DNA from: Anaerolineales bacterium
Lineage (GTDB): Bacteria; Chloroflexota; Anaerolineae; Anaerolineales; Villigracilaceae
DNA length: 64,000 nucleotides
Direction: 5' to 3'
Assembly: GCA_023382595.1 (NCBI GenBank)
Contig: JAHDWB010000002.1
Span: 186,001 to 250,000, forward strand
Position 1 is the stretch's first letter, and each line of letters begins with the position of its first letter. The translations under genes and the position numbers were made by a program. The notes below the pieces were generated by a model. That model made no database searches, was not told the origin of the DNA, and saw only the letters and a program-made list of their open reading frames with translations. Positions 49,975 to 57,654 of this stretch are shown here, one piece after another.

Positions 49975-51354
49975 ATGACCAAGCCCTACCCCCCCGAACC
50001 GTTCCGTATCAAAGTGACCGAACCGATCCGCCTCATTCCGCGTGAGGCGCGTGAAGCCGCCTTGAAGGAAGCGGGCTACAACCTGTTCCTCATGAATGCC
50101 GAAGACATGTTCATCGACCTGCTGACCGACTCTGGCACAGGCGCGATGAGCCACCATCAATGGGCAGCACTGATGCAAGGCGATGAATCCTATGCGGGCG
50201 CGCGCTCGTTCCACCGCATCAAGAACGCCGTCGAAGATGTGTTCGGTTTCAAGCGTTTCGCCCCCACCCATCAGGGACGCGCCGCCGAGAATATTCTTGC
50301 GGCGTGCCTCGTCAAGCCCGGTCAGTGGGTGCCGAGTAACATGCACTTTGACACCACCGACGCCAACATCCGCGCGCGGCAGGGCCGCCCCGCCAACCTC
50401 GTCATCGACGAAGCGCACGACCCCGAAAACCGCCATCCCTTCAAGGGCAATATGGACATCGCCAAACTGCGCGCCTTCATCGAAAAGTATGGGCGTGAAC
50501 AAATTCCACTGGGGATGATCACAGTCACAAACAATGCAGGAGGCGGACAACCCGTCTCGATGGAAAATCTGCGCGAAGTGTCGAAGGTCTACCGCGAGCA
50601 TGGCATCCCGTTCTTTATCGACGCCGCACGCTACGCCGAAAACTGCTTCTTCATCCGGGAGCGGGAGCCTGGCTTCGAGAGCAAGTCGGTCAAGGAGATC
50701 GCGCGTGAAATGTTCTCGCTGGCAGACGGGATGACCATGTCCGCCAAGAAGGATGCCATCGTCAACATCGGCGGGCTGATCTGCATGAACGACGATGCAC
50801 TCTTCCAGAACGTGAAGAACGAGTTGATCCTGCGCGAAGGCTTCCCCACCTATGGCGGGCTGGCAGGGCGCGACCTCGACGCAATGGCAGTTGGCTTGTA
50901 CGAAGGCTTGGATGAAGATTACCTGCGCTACCGCCTCGGGCAGACGGCGTACCTCGCCTCAGGCCTGAATGAGGCTGGGATTCCGACCTTGCAGCCCACT
51001 GGCGGACACGGCGTGTACGTCAACGCGGGCGCAATCTTTCCGCACATCCCCAATTACGAATTCCCCGCCCAAGCGCTCGCCGTGGAGTTGTACCGCGAAG
51101 GCGGCATCCGCGGCGTGGAGATCGGCTCGGTCATGTTCGCCTGTCTCGACCCCGAAGATAATAAATGGCATTACCCTGCGCTCGAACTTCTGCGCCTCGC
51201 CATTCCGCGCCGGACGTACACGCAAAGCCATCTTGATTATGTGGCTGACACTTTCGCCGCCATCAAATCCCGCGCGGACAAGGTCAAGGGCTACAAATTT
51301 ACCTACGCACCAGAATTGCTACGTCATTTCACAGCAAGGTTCGAGCCGCTGTAA
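49975..51354 (+). CDS. tnaA: Tryptophanase
   Basis: 459 residues from ATG 49975 (after CAGGAG). PLP-dependent beta-eliminating lyase: DLLTDSGTGAMS, THQGRAAENIL, the Lys in DGMTMSAKKDAIVNIGG. Two points favour tryptophanase over tyrosine phenol-lyase: FDTTDANIRAR keeps the Asp near E. coli Asp133, and the end reads LRHFTARF with the His of tryptophanase, where TPL has LRFFTARF; also VEIGSV, not the Arg-containing TPL form. It splits tryptophan into indole, pyruvate and ammonia. There is no obvious TnaC leader. Confidence 0.93.
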   Translation: MTKPYPPEPFRIKVTEPIRLIPREAREAALKEAGYNLFLMNAEDMFIDLLTDSGTGAMSHHQWAALMQGDESYAGARSFHRIKNAVEDVFGFKRFAPTHQGRAAENILAACLVKPGQWVPSNMHFDTTDANIRARQGRPANLVIDEAHDPENRHPFKGNMDIAKLRAFIEKYGREQIPLGMITVTNNAGGGQPVSMENLREVSKVYREHGIPFFIDAARYAENCFFIREREPGFESKSVKEIAREMFSLADGMTMSAKKDAIVNIGGLICMNDDALFQNVKNELILREGFPTYGGLAGRDLDAMAVGLYEGLDEDYLRYRLGQTAYLASGLNEAGIPTLQPTGGHGVYVNAGAIFPHIPNYEFPAQALAVELYREGGIRGVEIGSVMFACLDPEDNKWHYPALELLRLAIPRRTYTQSHLDYVADTFAAIKSRADKVKGYKFTYAPELLRHFTARFEPL

Positions 51355-51355
51355 T

Positions 51356-52849
51356 ATGCCTTATGCCAGCCGCATTGCACTGCTCATAAGCTGTCTTTCG
51401 GTTCTCGCCGCTTATTGGGTCTCTGAGAATATCTATGAACGCACGCCGCATGTAGAGGATGAATTTGCCTATATCTGGCAAGCCCAGGTTTTTGCGCATG
51501 GACAAACCTACATGGCATCACCCGTATATCCAACATTATTTGTTGTCCCGTTTGTGGTCGACCATAACGGCATTCGGTTCAGCAAATACCCTCCCGGCTG
51601 GTCCCTGGTATTAAGTCTTGGCATATTAACCGGCCTGACTGCGTGGATCAATCCGCTGCTGGCTGGTTTGGCTGTCTGGCTCACTTTCCGCCTCGGGCAA
51701 AAGATATTCGACAACCACACGGCGCTTCTCACAATTTCACTGCTTGCCGCCTCTCCATTCTTCTTAATGGTCTCAGGGACACTGTTGTCACATTCCTGGT
51801 CACTCGTTCTGAGCCTCGCACTTACACTGGCGTGGCTGGATCTGTTCATTCGAAGTGACACCCCGCAGCAAGAGCGCCTCACACCGGAATGGATAAAAAT
51901 TTGCATTGCCGGACTCAGCCTCGGGGTTTTGGCATTGACCCGTCCATTGACCGCCATAGGCGTGGGGCTGCCATTTTTTATTCATGGCTTGGTCTTGTTA
52001 TGGCGGGGGGATTCAATCATCCGTAGAAACGTACTGATAATCGGAGGCATCGCCGCCGCGGTTGCATCCATCCAGATCCTATGGCAGTACATCCTCACCG
52101 GCGATCCGATGCAAAACCTTTATGCATTATGGTGGGAATATGACCGGATCGGTTTTGGTGACGGGATCGGCACTCAGCCCGGCGGACACGGTCTGTTTTG
52201 GGTCGTCAACAATCTGGTCTCGAGCATGATGGCTGGAAGCAGGGATCTATTTGGCTGGGGATCTGCCTCCTGGCTGTTCATCCCTTTTGGGCTATGGGCG
52301 GCGCGGCGGAATCATTCCGTGGAACTTCTTATTGGAGTCCCTGCCGGGTTGATCCTGATCTACACAGCCTATTGGGTCAGCCCCAATCTTTATGGACCGC
52401 GTTACTATTATGAAGGCATAACGATCGCGTGTTTACTGACATCCGCTGGAATTTTATGGTTGTCAGAACAGTGTAAAAGATCAAGACTTCCAAATGCAAC
52501 AGTGCCGGTCCTGGCAATTCTGCTGATCTCCTACAATCTGCTCGTTTATCTGCCCGCCCGAATGGACACAATGCGGAATCTATACGCAATTAATCGGGAC
52601 CAACTGACGCCGTTCCTGACGGATGAAGCTGCATCCCTGACGCCTGCTTTGGTTATTGTTCACGCGCAGGAATGGACCGAATGCGCAGGACTGCTCCCTC
52701 TTCAGGATCCCTGGCTAAGCACGCCATTTATCTTTGCCTGCGATATGGATAATTCGTCCGACACGATCCGGCAGGATGATTTTCCTGAACGCAGGTTGAT
52801 CCACTACTATCCAGCCACGAGGGAAATTTTACTGACTGCAAAAGAATAG
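51356..52849 (+). CDS. GT39-like membrane glycosyltransferase
   Basis: 497 residues from ATG 51356, one base after the tryptophanase stop. About ten to twelve membrane segments. HVEDEFAYIWQAQVFAHGQ after helix 1 contains the acidic pair that catalyses transfer in the ArnT/PMT family, and YPPGWSLVLSLG and TRPLTAIGVGLPF follow. Members move a sugar from a polyprenyl phosphate carrier to a lipid or protein outside the membrane. A longer ORF starting at 50969 overlaps tnaA and is rejected. Its pairing with tnaA is probably accidental. Confidence 0.8.
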   Translation: MPYASRIALLISCLSVLAAYWVSENIYERTPHVEDEFAYIWQAQVFAHGQTYMASPVYPTLFVVPFVVDHNGIRFSKYPPGWSLVLSLGILTGLTAWINPLLAGLAVWLTFRLGQKIFDNHTALLTISLLAASPFFLMVSGTLLSHSWSLVLSLALTLAWLDLFIRSDTPQQERLTPEWIKICIAGLSLGVLALTRPLTAIGVGLPFFIHGLVLLWRGDSIIRRNVLIIGGIAAAVASIQILWQYILTGDPMQNLYALWWEYDRIGFGDGIGTQPGGHGLFWVVNNLVSSMMAGSRDLFGWGSASWLFIPFGLWAARRNHSVELLIGVPAGLILIYTAYWVSPNLYGPRYYYEGITIACLLTSAGILWLSEQCKRSRLPNATVPVLAILLISYNLLVYLPARMDTMRNLYAINRDQLTPFLTDEAASLTPALVIVHAQEWTECAGLLPLQDPWLSTPFIFACDMDNSSDTIRQDDFPERRLIHYYPATREILLTAKE

Positions 52850-52957
52850 GAAGTTCCCGCTTCTCAGTCATGCATCTGGTTATAAGACTGAGCTAGACCT
52901 GAAGAGTGGTTCTGGATACAATCCCACTTACCCACCTAAAAAAGGAATACATATTTA

Positions 52958-53989
52958 ATGGACTCTTTATACTACACCGATTATCTCGAACTCGATAAAA
53001 TTCTCGATAGTCAGCATCCCAAAAGCGATTTGAAGACCGATGAGATGCTGTTCATTATCATCCATCAGGCATACGAACTGTGGTTCAAGATGGTCATCCA
53101 CGAACTGGACCGGGTGCGGGAGATCTTTTCACAAGAGAACATCAACGACAACGCGGGCGAGATGAGTATCGCCGTCCATAAGTTGAAGCGGGTGGCGAAG
53201 ATATTTGAAGTCATCAACCAGCAGGTGGATATTCTCGAAACGATGACGCCGATGGACTTCCTCGAGTTTCGTGATTTACTTGTGCCATCTTCGGGATTCC
53301 AGAGCCTGCAATTCCGCATCATCGAGGCGAAATTGGGACTGAAAATGGAGCAACGCTACAAGGCGAACTATTACAAGAACACCCGTCCGGGTGGATTCAA
53401 CCAACAGGATTACGAAACAATCAACAGCGTAGAGTCCGAGGCGACGTTGAAGGGTCTGGTCATCAAATGGGCGGAGCGGACTCCCTTCTTCGATGAGGCA
53501 CTGTGGCGGGATTTCCAATCCCAATTCCCTGTGGAAGAGGGCGAACAAAAATTCTGGAGCGATTACAAACAGATCTACAAGAACAGTCTTTCGGGCTCGG
53601 TGGAGCTGCGCCAGTTCGACGAATTAGAGCGCATCTTTTACCGGGAAGGTTTGGGCGAGTTTTCGGTCGGCGCGATGCGGGCGGTGCTGTTCATTATGCT
53701 CTACCGCAACCTGCCGATCTTCCAACAGCCGTTCGACCTGCTCTCGACGCTGATCGACATCGACGAACTGCTTTCGCAATTCCGCTACAAGCACATGCTG
53801 ATGGCGCGGCGGATGATCGGTCTGCGCTCGGGTACGGGCGGCACCAGCGGAGCGGGCTACCTCGAAGGCGCACTGCGGCAACATTACATCTTCAAGGAAT
53901 TGACGGAGATTTCCACGTTTCTAGTGGACCGCAGCCACCTGCCAGGGTTGCCAAAGAGTGTAAAGGAAAAGACCAGTTTCAATGTGTAA
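52958..53989 (+). CDS. Tryptophan 2,3-dioxygenase family haem protein
   Basis: 343 residues. YYTDYLELDKILDSQHP, then MLFIIIHQAYELWFKMVIHELDRV with the distal-side residues (Phe, His and Tyr of the substrate pocket), FLEFRDLLVPSSGFQSLQFRIIEAKLG, and GLRSGTGGTSGAGYL with the carboxylate-binding Thr/Gly. The axial His lies in FRYKHMLMARRMIG. The enzyme opens the indole ring of tryptophan to N-formylkynurenine with O2. No kynurenine formamidase or kynureninase is nearby. A terminator follows. Confidence 0.92.
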   Translation: MDSLYYTDYLELDKILDSQHPKSDLKTDEMLFIIIHQAYELWFKMVIHELDRVREIFSQENINDNAGEMSIAVHKLKRVAKIFEVINQQVDILETMTPMDFLEFRDLLVPSSGFQSLQFRIIEAKLGLKMEQRYKANYYKNTRPGGFNQQDYETINSVESEATLKGLVIKWAERTPFFDEALWRDFQSQFPVEEGEQKFWSDYKQIYKNSLSGSVELRQFDELERIFYREGLGEFSVGAMRAVLFIMLYRNLPIFQQPFDLLSTLIDIDELLSQFRYKHMLMARRMIGLRSGTGGTSGAGYLEGALRQHYIFKELTEISTFLVDRSHLPGLPKSVKEKTSFNV

Positions 53990-53992
53990 AAG

Positions 53993-54027
53993 AAAGCCGC
54001 TTCCGAAAAACGGAAGCGGCTTTTTCA
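53993..54027 (+). terminator. Terminator behind tryptophan dioxygenase
   Basis: Stem AAAGCCGCTTCCG / CGGAAGCGGCTTT with loop AAAAA and a T-run. It can also serve the convergent cytochrome gene. Confidence 0.85.
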
Positions 54028-54039
54028 GAAGCACGAAAA

Positions 54040-54942
54040 CTATTTTGTATATTGCGGGAGCGCGTCCAGCGATTTCAGGTACAAATAGATCGCCTGCAAT
54101 TCATGGTCATAGAATTTGGCGTGATCCTTCCACGGCATCAAGGAGGGATTCATTCCATATCCATCGGGCTTTATCCCGGTCCGGATCGTGTTGATAAAAT
54201 CTTCCTCCGTCCAGTTTGCGATGCTGCCGCCGGGTGTAATATTCGGAGAAATCACTGGTATGGTCGGGTCGGGGAAGGGACCACCATTCAGGTTGGGTCC
54301 GTGGCAGACGCGGCAATCATGGGTATCCACCATATACTTGCCGTACTCCACACTGGCTCCGGCAGGCGGCGCGGTTATTGCAGTTTCATGAGGTACCGCC
54401 TCAACAGGAAGATCGCCAAGCATGCCTGCTGTCAACAGAATCTTCGCCACAGGCGACAACCGTTCCCCTTTCAACTCACGATCTACGGGCGGCAAAGTGC
54501 GAATGTACGCAATGATCGCCCCAAGTTCTTCATTGCTCAGGTATGCCGTTGCAGCTACCGCAGGCATGAAGATCGGCTTGCCCTGCGAATCGATTCCATG
54601 ACGGATCGCGCTCACAAAATCTTGATCCGTGTAGGTGGCGCCTATGCCGCCCTTGCCGCTGGTCAGGTTGGCGGAGTCGATGATGCCGAGCGGGGGCGAA
54701 TCGAACCAGTTTTCCACTCCGCCCAGATCAGGTCCGTGACAACCCGCGCACAAAGACTCTACACGATGCTTGCCGAGTTCAAGGCTGGCTTCATCAGTGG
54801 GCAAAACGATGTCTGAAGGCGGAAACTCATATGTCTTGTTGAAGCGAGATTCCCCCATTAGAAACATCACCGTCCCCACAACAAACAGCAAGCCGATCAA
54901 TGACCCCAATACAATTCCGATCCATTTCAATATTTGTTTCAT
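54040..54942 (-). CDS. Membrane-anchored dihaem cytochrome c
   Basis: 300 residues from ATG 54942. An N-terminal membrane segment (WIGIVLGSLIGLLFVVGTVMFL) holds two cytochrome c domains outside the membrane, each with one haem site: CAGCH (about residue 66) and CRVCH (about residue 212). Axial Met candidates lie in GKPIFMPAVAA and NPSLMPWKDH. It resembles the small dihaem cytochromes that feed electrons to terminal oxidases or take them from dehydrogenases. No enzyme partner is adjacent. Confidence 0.9.
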   Translation of the reverse strand: MKQILKWIGIVLGSLIGLLFVVGTVMFLMGESRFNKTYEFPPSDIVLPTDEASLELGKHRVESLCAGCHGPDLGGVENWFDSPPLGIIDSANLTSGKGGIGATYTDQDFVSAIRHGIDSQGKPIFMPAVAATAYLSNEELGAIIAYIRTLPPVDRELKGERLSPVAKILLTAGMLGDLPVEAVPHETAITAPPAGASVEYGKYMVDTHDCRVCHGPNLNGGPFPDPTIPVISPNITPGGSIANWTEEDFINTIRTGIKPDGYGMNPSLMPWKDHAKFYDHELQAIYLYLKSLDALPQYTK

Positions 54943-55075
54943 TACCTTTAAATTCTCCTTTGGCAAACATAATTTTAGCGACTTGAACATAGTACATAAT
55001 TCCACAGGAGATTTCAACCAATCTTTCCTCCCATTTTGTTTGGCATTTTGTATCGCTTATACGGAAAAAGCATCC

Positions 55076-55104
55076 TTGACAAAAAGTAAAGTATTCTTTA
55101 CAAT
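55076..55104 (+). promoter_or_regulatory. Strong promoter of the small XRE operon
   Basis: TTGACA (55076-55081), a 17-base spacer and TACAAT (55099-55104). Confidence 0.75.
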
Positions 55105-55127
55105 ATCAAAAGTCAAGCATACTTTAC
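55086..55127 (+). promoter_or_regulatory. Repeated GTAAAG/CTTTAC operator candidate
   Basis: GTAAAG-TATT-CTTTAC (55086-55101) is a palindrome inside the promoter spacer, and ATACTTTAC (55119-55127) repeats its half site in mirror form after the -10 box. This is a good binding site for the XRE protein encoded at 55688. Confidence 0.6.
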
Positions 55128-55143
55128 ATGTCAAGGAGAAACT

Positions 55144-55299
55144 ATGAACAAAAGTACAGTCATCGCACTTGGAATCGCCATCGGAGCCGCCATCGGCGCG
55201 GCAACCGGCGACATGGCAGTCTGGGTCGGCATCGGCGCGGCGTTGGGGCTGGCAATGAACGGGATCGGCTGCATCCTAAAAAAAGAAAGCGGTGAATAA
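55144..55299 (+). CDS. Small Gly/Ala-rich membrane protein
   Basis: 51 residues from ATG 55144, after AAGGAG. Two short Gly/Ala-rich membrane segments (STVIALGIAIGAAIGAATG and VWVGIGAALGLAMNGIGCIL), then KKESGE. The GxxxG/GAAxG repeats suggest close helix packing or a pore-like hairpin. First gene of a three-gene operon with a strong promoter, two bases before the next gene. Function unknown. Confidence 0.75.
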   Translation: MNKSTVIALGIAIGAAIGAATGDMAVWVGIGAALGLAMNGIGCILKKESGE

Positions 55300-55301
55300 A
55301 C

Positions 55302-55691
55302 ATGAACCAGAAACAGATCATAAGTCGCTATGGCAGGGAATTGGCGCTTGCCTCGATCGCTTATGCCATCCTGCTGGTGGCGAGCATCATCACCCTGCAA
55401 CGCTTCGAACTCTCGAAAGCCCTGCAAGTGGTCGTCGCCCTGCTACCCGCCATCCCGACCGCCTTCGTCATCATCGCCATCATGCGCATGCTGATCAGCA
55501 GCGACGAACTCCAACAGCGCATCCAACTCTACGCGGTTTCCTTCTCCGCCGCGCTGACGGGATTCATCACCTTCAGTTACGGCTTTCTCGAAAATGTCGG
55601 CTTCCCGAAATTCTCCATCTTTCTGGTCTTCCCGATGCTGATCGCATTCTGGGGAATAAGCCTTGGATATTTTTCAAGGAAATACCAATGA
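55302..55691 (+). CDS. Membrane protein of an XRE-linked operon
   Basis: 129 residues, four membrane segments with a charged connection (MRMLISSDELQQRIQLYAVSFSAALTGFITFSYGFLENVG). The DELQQRIQLYA helix between segments 2 and 3 is a mark of a widespread small membrane family that is often encoded next to XRE repressors. Its stop overlaps the XRE start by four bases (ATGA). Function unknown. Confidence 0.8.
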   Translation: MNQKQIISRYGRELALASIAYAILLVASIITLQRFELSKALQVVVALLPAIPTAFVIIAIMRMLISSDELQQRIQLYAVSFSAALTGFITFSYGFLENVGFPKFSIFLVFPMLIAFWGISLGYFSRKYQ

Positions 55692-55888
55692 AGAACCGGC
55701 TCAAAGTCCTGCGCGCCGAACGGGATTGGTCTCAGGCGGATCTGGCGGAGAAATTGGATGTCTCGCGGCAAACGGTCAACGCGATAGAGACAGGCAAATA
55801 CGATCCCAGCCTGCCGTTGGCATTCAAGATCGCCGAGTTATTTGGGATGAAGATCGAGGAGATCTTCATCCCGGAAAAAAGTAACTGA
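55688..55888 (+). CDS. XRE family helix-turn-helix regulator
   Basis: 66 residues. A single HTH domain: KVLRAERDWSQADLAEKLDVSRQTVNAIETGKYDPSLPLAFKIAELFGMKIEEIF, the short YozG-like kind. It likely represses its own operon at 55086-55127. Coupled to the membrane gene upstream. Confidence 0.93.
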   Translation: MKNRLKVLRAERDWSQADLAEKLDVSRQTVNAIETGKYDPSLPLAFKIAELFGMKIEEIFIPEKSN

Positions 55889-55918
55889 TACAATGATGTA
55901 AACCAAAAGGACTACATC

Positions 55919-56641
55919 ATGCAAAATCCGCCCATTCCTGCCACGTCGGACGAGAACAAGGACATCATCGCGTCATTGCTCCTGCGGTTGTTCCTAAGCG
56001 CGGATCTTGCTTTCATCGTGCTTCATGTCCTTTATAAAACGTACATCCTGAACAGTTCCTACTTTTCGCTCAAAAGGGACCTCGGATACTCGGAATTTTT
56101 TCAGTACACAAAATTCCTGTGGATCATCATCCTGCTGATCTACATCATCAGAAAAACAAGAGTTTGGGAATATCTCTCATGGCTGGCGGTTTTCACCTAC
56201 TTCCTCGCGGACGATGCCTTCCAATTGCACGAGAACATCGGCAGGAGTATCGCGGGTAATCTCGATTTCATCGCGCCGTTCAATTTGCGATTGCAGGATA
56301 TCGGGGAACTGACGGTTCTGGCGGTTGCAGGGATGATCCTGCTAGTGATGCTCACATGGGCATATTGGCGGGGGACACAAGCCTTCAGGAATGTTTCAAA
56401 AGACCTGCTGATACTTGTGGGCATCATGACATTCTTCGGGGCGTTCATTGACGCCGCCGAGATCGGGGTTACCCTCGGGTTGTTCATCAAGGAAACACTC
56501 GGACTGATCGACGACGGCGGGGAAATGATCGTCGTCAGCGTGATGCTGTGGTATGTATTTCGGCTTGCCATCCATAACGGGCAGACCGACGATTTCCTGC
56601 ACACACGCCTGCCCGGATTGTCAAAACGAAAACGGACATAA
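55919..56641 (+). CDS. Polytopic membrane protein of unknown function
   Basis: 240 residues, about six membrane segments, with a conserved-looking polar patch FLADDAFQLHENIGRSIAG after segment 3 and FIDAAEIGVTLGLF in segment 5; the acidic and His residues in these segments could bind a metal or a lipid head group. No family recognised. It lies 30 bases after the XRE gene and may be read through from that operon. Confidence 0.7.
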   Translation: MQNPPIPATSDENKDIIASLLLRLFLSADLAFIVLHVLYKTYILNSSYFSLKRDLGYSEFFQYTKFLWIIILLIYIIRKTRVWEYLSWLAVFTYFLADDAFQLHENIGRSIAGNLDFIAPFNLRLQDIGELTVLAVAGMILLVMLTWAYWRGTQAFRNVSKDLLILVGIMTFFGAFIDAAEIGVTLGLFIKETLGLIDDGGEMIVVSVMLWYVFRLAIHNGQTDDFLHTRLPGLSKRKRT

Positions 56642-56843
56642 CGCATCGTCCTCCGCTCCAACCTGCTGACACAGCCGAAAGCGGGATTTTCATCCAAAAA
56701 GCAATCCCAAGAAACGAACAATCCTCACTAACGGGGCAAATGCCAGCGCTGATACAATAGGGTCATTCCTGCATGGCATACCGAGACGGCATCGCCGTAC
56801 TGGTGCTCCCGCTTATGTTCCCGTTCTGGCAAAGGAGATTCCC

Positions 56844-57647
56844 ATACTCTCGAAGACTTCACGCCTGCTCACGTATCTTTGCGCCCTGCTGTATGGCATC
56901 CTCGGCGCATTGCTTTACTTTTTCCCTGAAACGCTCGCCCCGGTCTTTGCCTGGAAGGTGACCGCCTTCATGACCATGACCATCGGCGGCTGGTGTCTCG
57001 GCAATGCCTGGCTGGCATACATCACCGCCCGCCGCTGGGACTGGAGACTCGTGCACACATCCCTGCTGTATTTGTGGCTATTCGGACTTGGTGAATTAAT
57101 CGTGCTGTTCGCTTTCCGTGACAGGCTCGTGTTGCAGCATCCAATTGCGTGGCTGTATCTCATCACGCTCATCGCCAATGTGCTTGCCGCCGCCGTCGGC
57201 ATCGTGGATTATCTGCGCATCCGCCCGGCGAACACACCAAACGGCATCGTACTCACCAGCACGCAAAAGATTCCCGCCGCGGCATTTGTTGTCTTCGTCG
57301 GTTTCCTCGGCGCATATGGCATCGTTGCCCAGATCGGCGACGTCGGCACAAACGGCGGGATCTTCCCAGAAGTGATGTCGCTTTTCACGCTGCGGAGTTT
57401 CGGCACTTTCTATCTCTCCCTTGCGCTGGCGGTCATCCCGTTTTTCTGGAAAATCGGTCACAAAACCGTCCTGCATCACTCCTACGCCGCCTACGGATTG
57501 ATCGTTTTCATCACCATCGCCGCGCTCGTGTATCTCCCGCTCTTTGACTTTTCCGCGCGCCCCGGCGGGTTGCTGTACTTCGCCGCCTATCTCGGTGTTG
57601 GCATTCCGTTGGCGTTCGTTTTCCGCAAACATGGCACGGGAAGTTAA
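56844..57647 (+). CDS. Membrane protein with unclear, non-AUG start
   Basis: About 267 residues with seven or eight membrane segments (for example KVTAFMTMTIGGWCLGNAWLAYI and LRSFGTFYLSLALAVIPFFW). The first segment (SRLLTYLCALLYGILGALLYFF) starts before the first usable start codon, TTG 56910, which would cut it in half. AAAGGAG at 56831-56837 is spaced six bases from ATA 56844, so a rare AUA start or a base error in an ATG is likely. The frame has no ATG. No family recognised. 56642-56830 holds nothing clear. Confidence 0.6.
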   Translation: MLSKTSRLLTYLCALLYGILGALLYFFPETLAPVFAWKVTAFMTMTIGGWCLGNAWLAYITARRWDWRLVHTSLLYLWLFGLGELIVLFAFRDRLVLQHPIAWLYLITLIANVLAAAVGIVDYLRIRPANTPNGIVLTSTQKIPAAAFVVFVGFLGAYGIVAQIGDVGTNGGIFPEVMSLFTLRSFGTFYLSLALAVIPFFWKIGHKTVLHHSYAAYGLIVFITIAALVYLPLFDFSARPGGLLYFAAYLGVGIPLAFVFRKHGTGS

Positions 57648-57654
57648 CTGACCC

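Noticed and set aside
50969-52849. GT39 gene starting inside tnaA
   Set aside because: The extra N-terminus overlaps tnaA over almost 400 bases and has no membrane or domain character; ATG 51356 follows tnaA directly.
56773-56961. Small open frame starting with ATG 56773
   Set aside because: Different frame from the membrane gene and no domain; it could only matter if a frameshift joined it to 56910, for which there is no sign.
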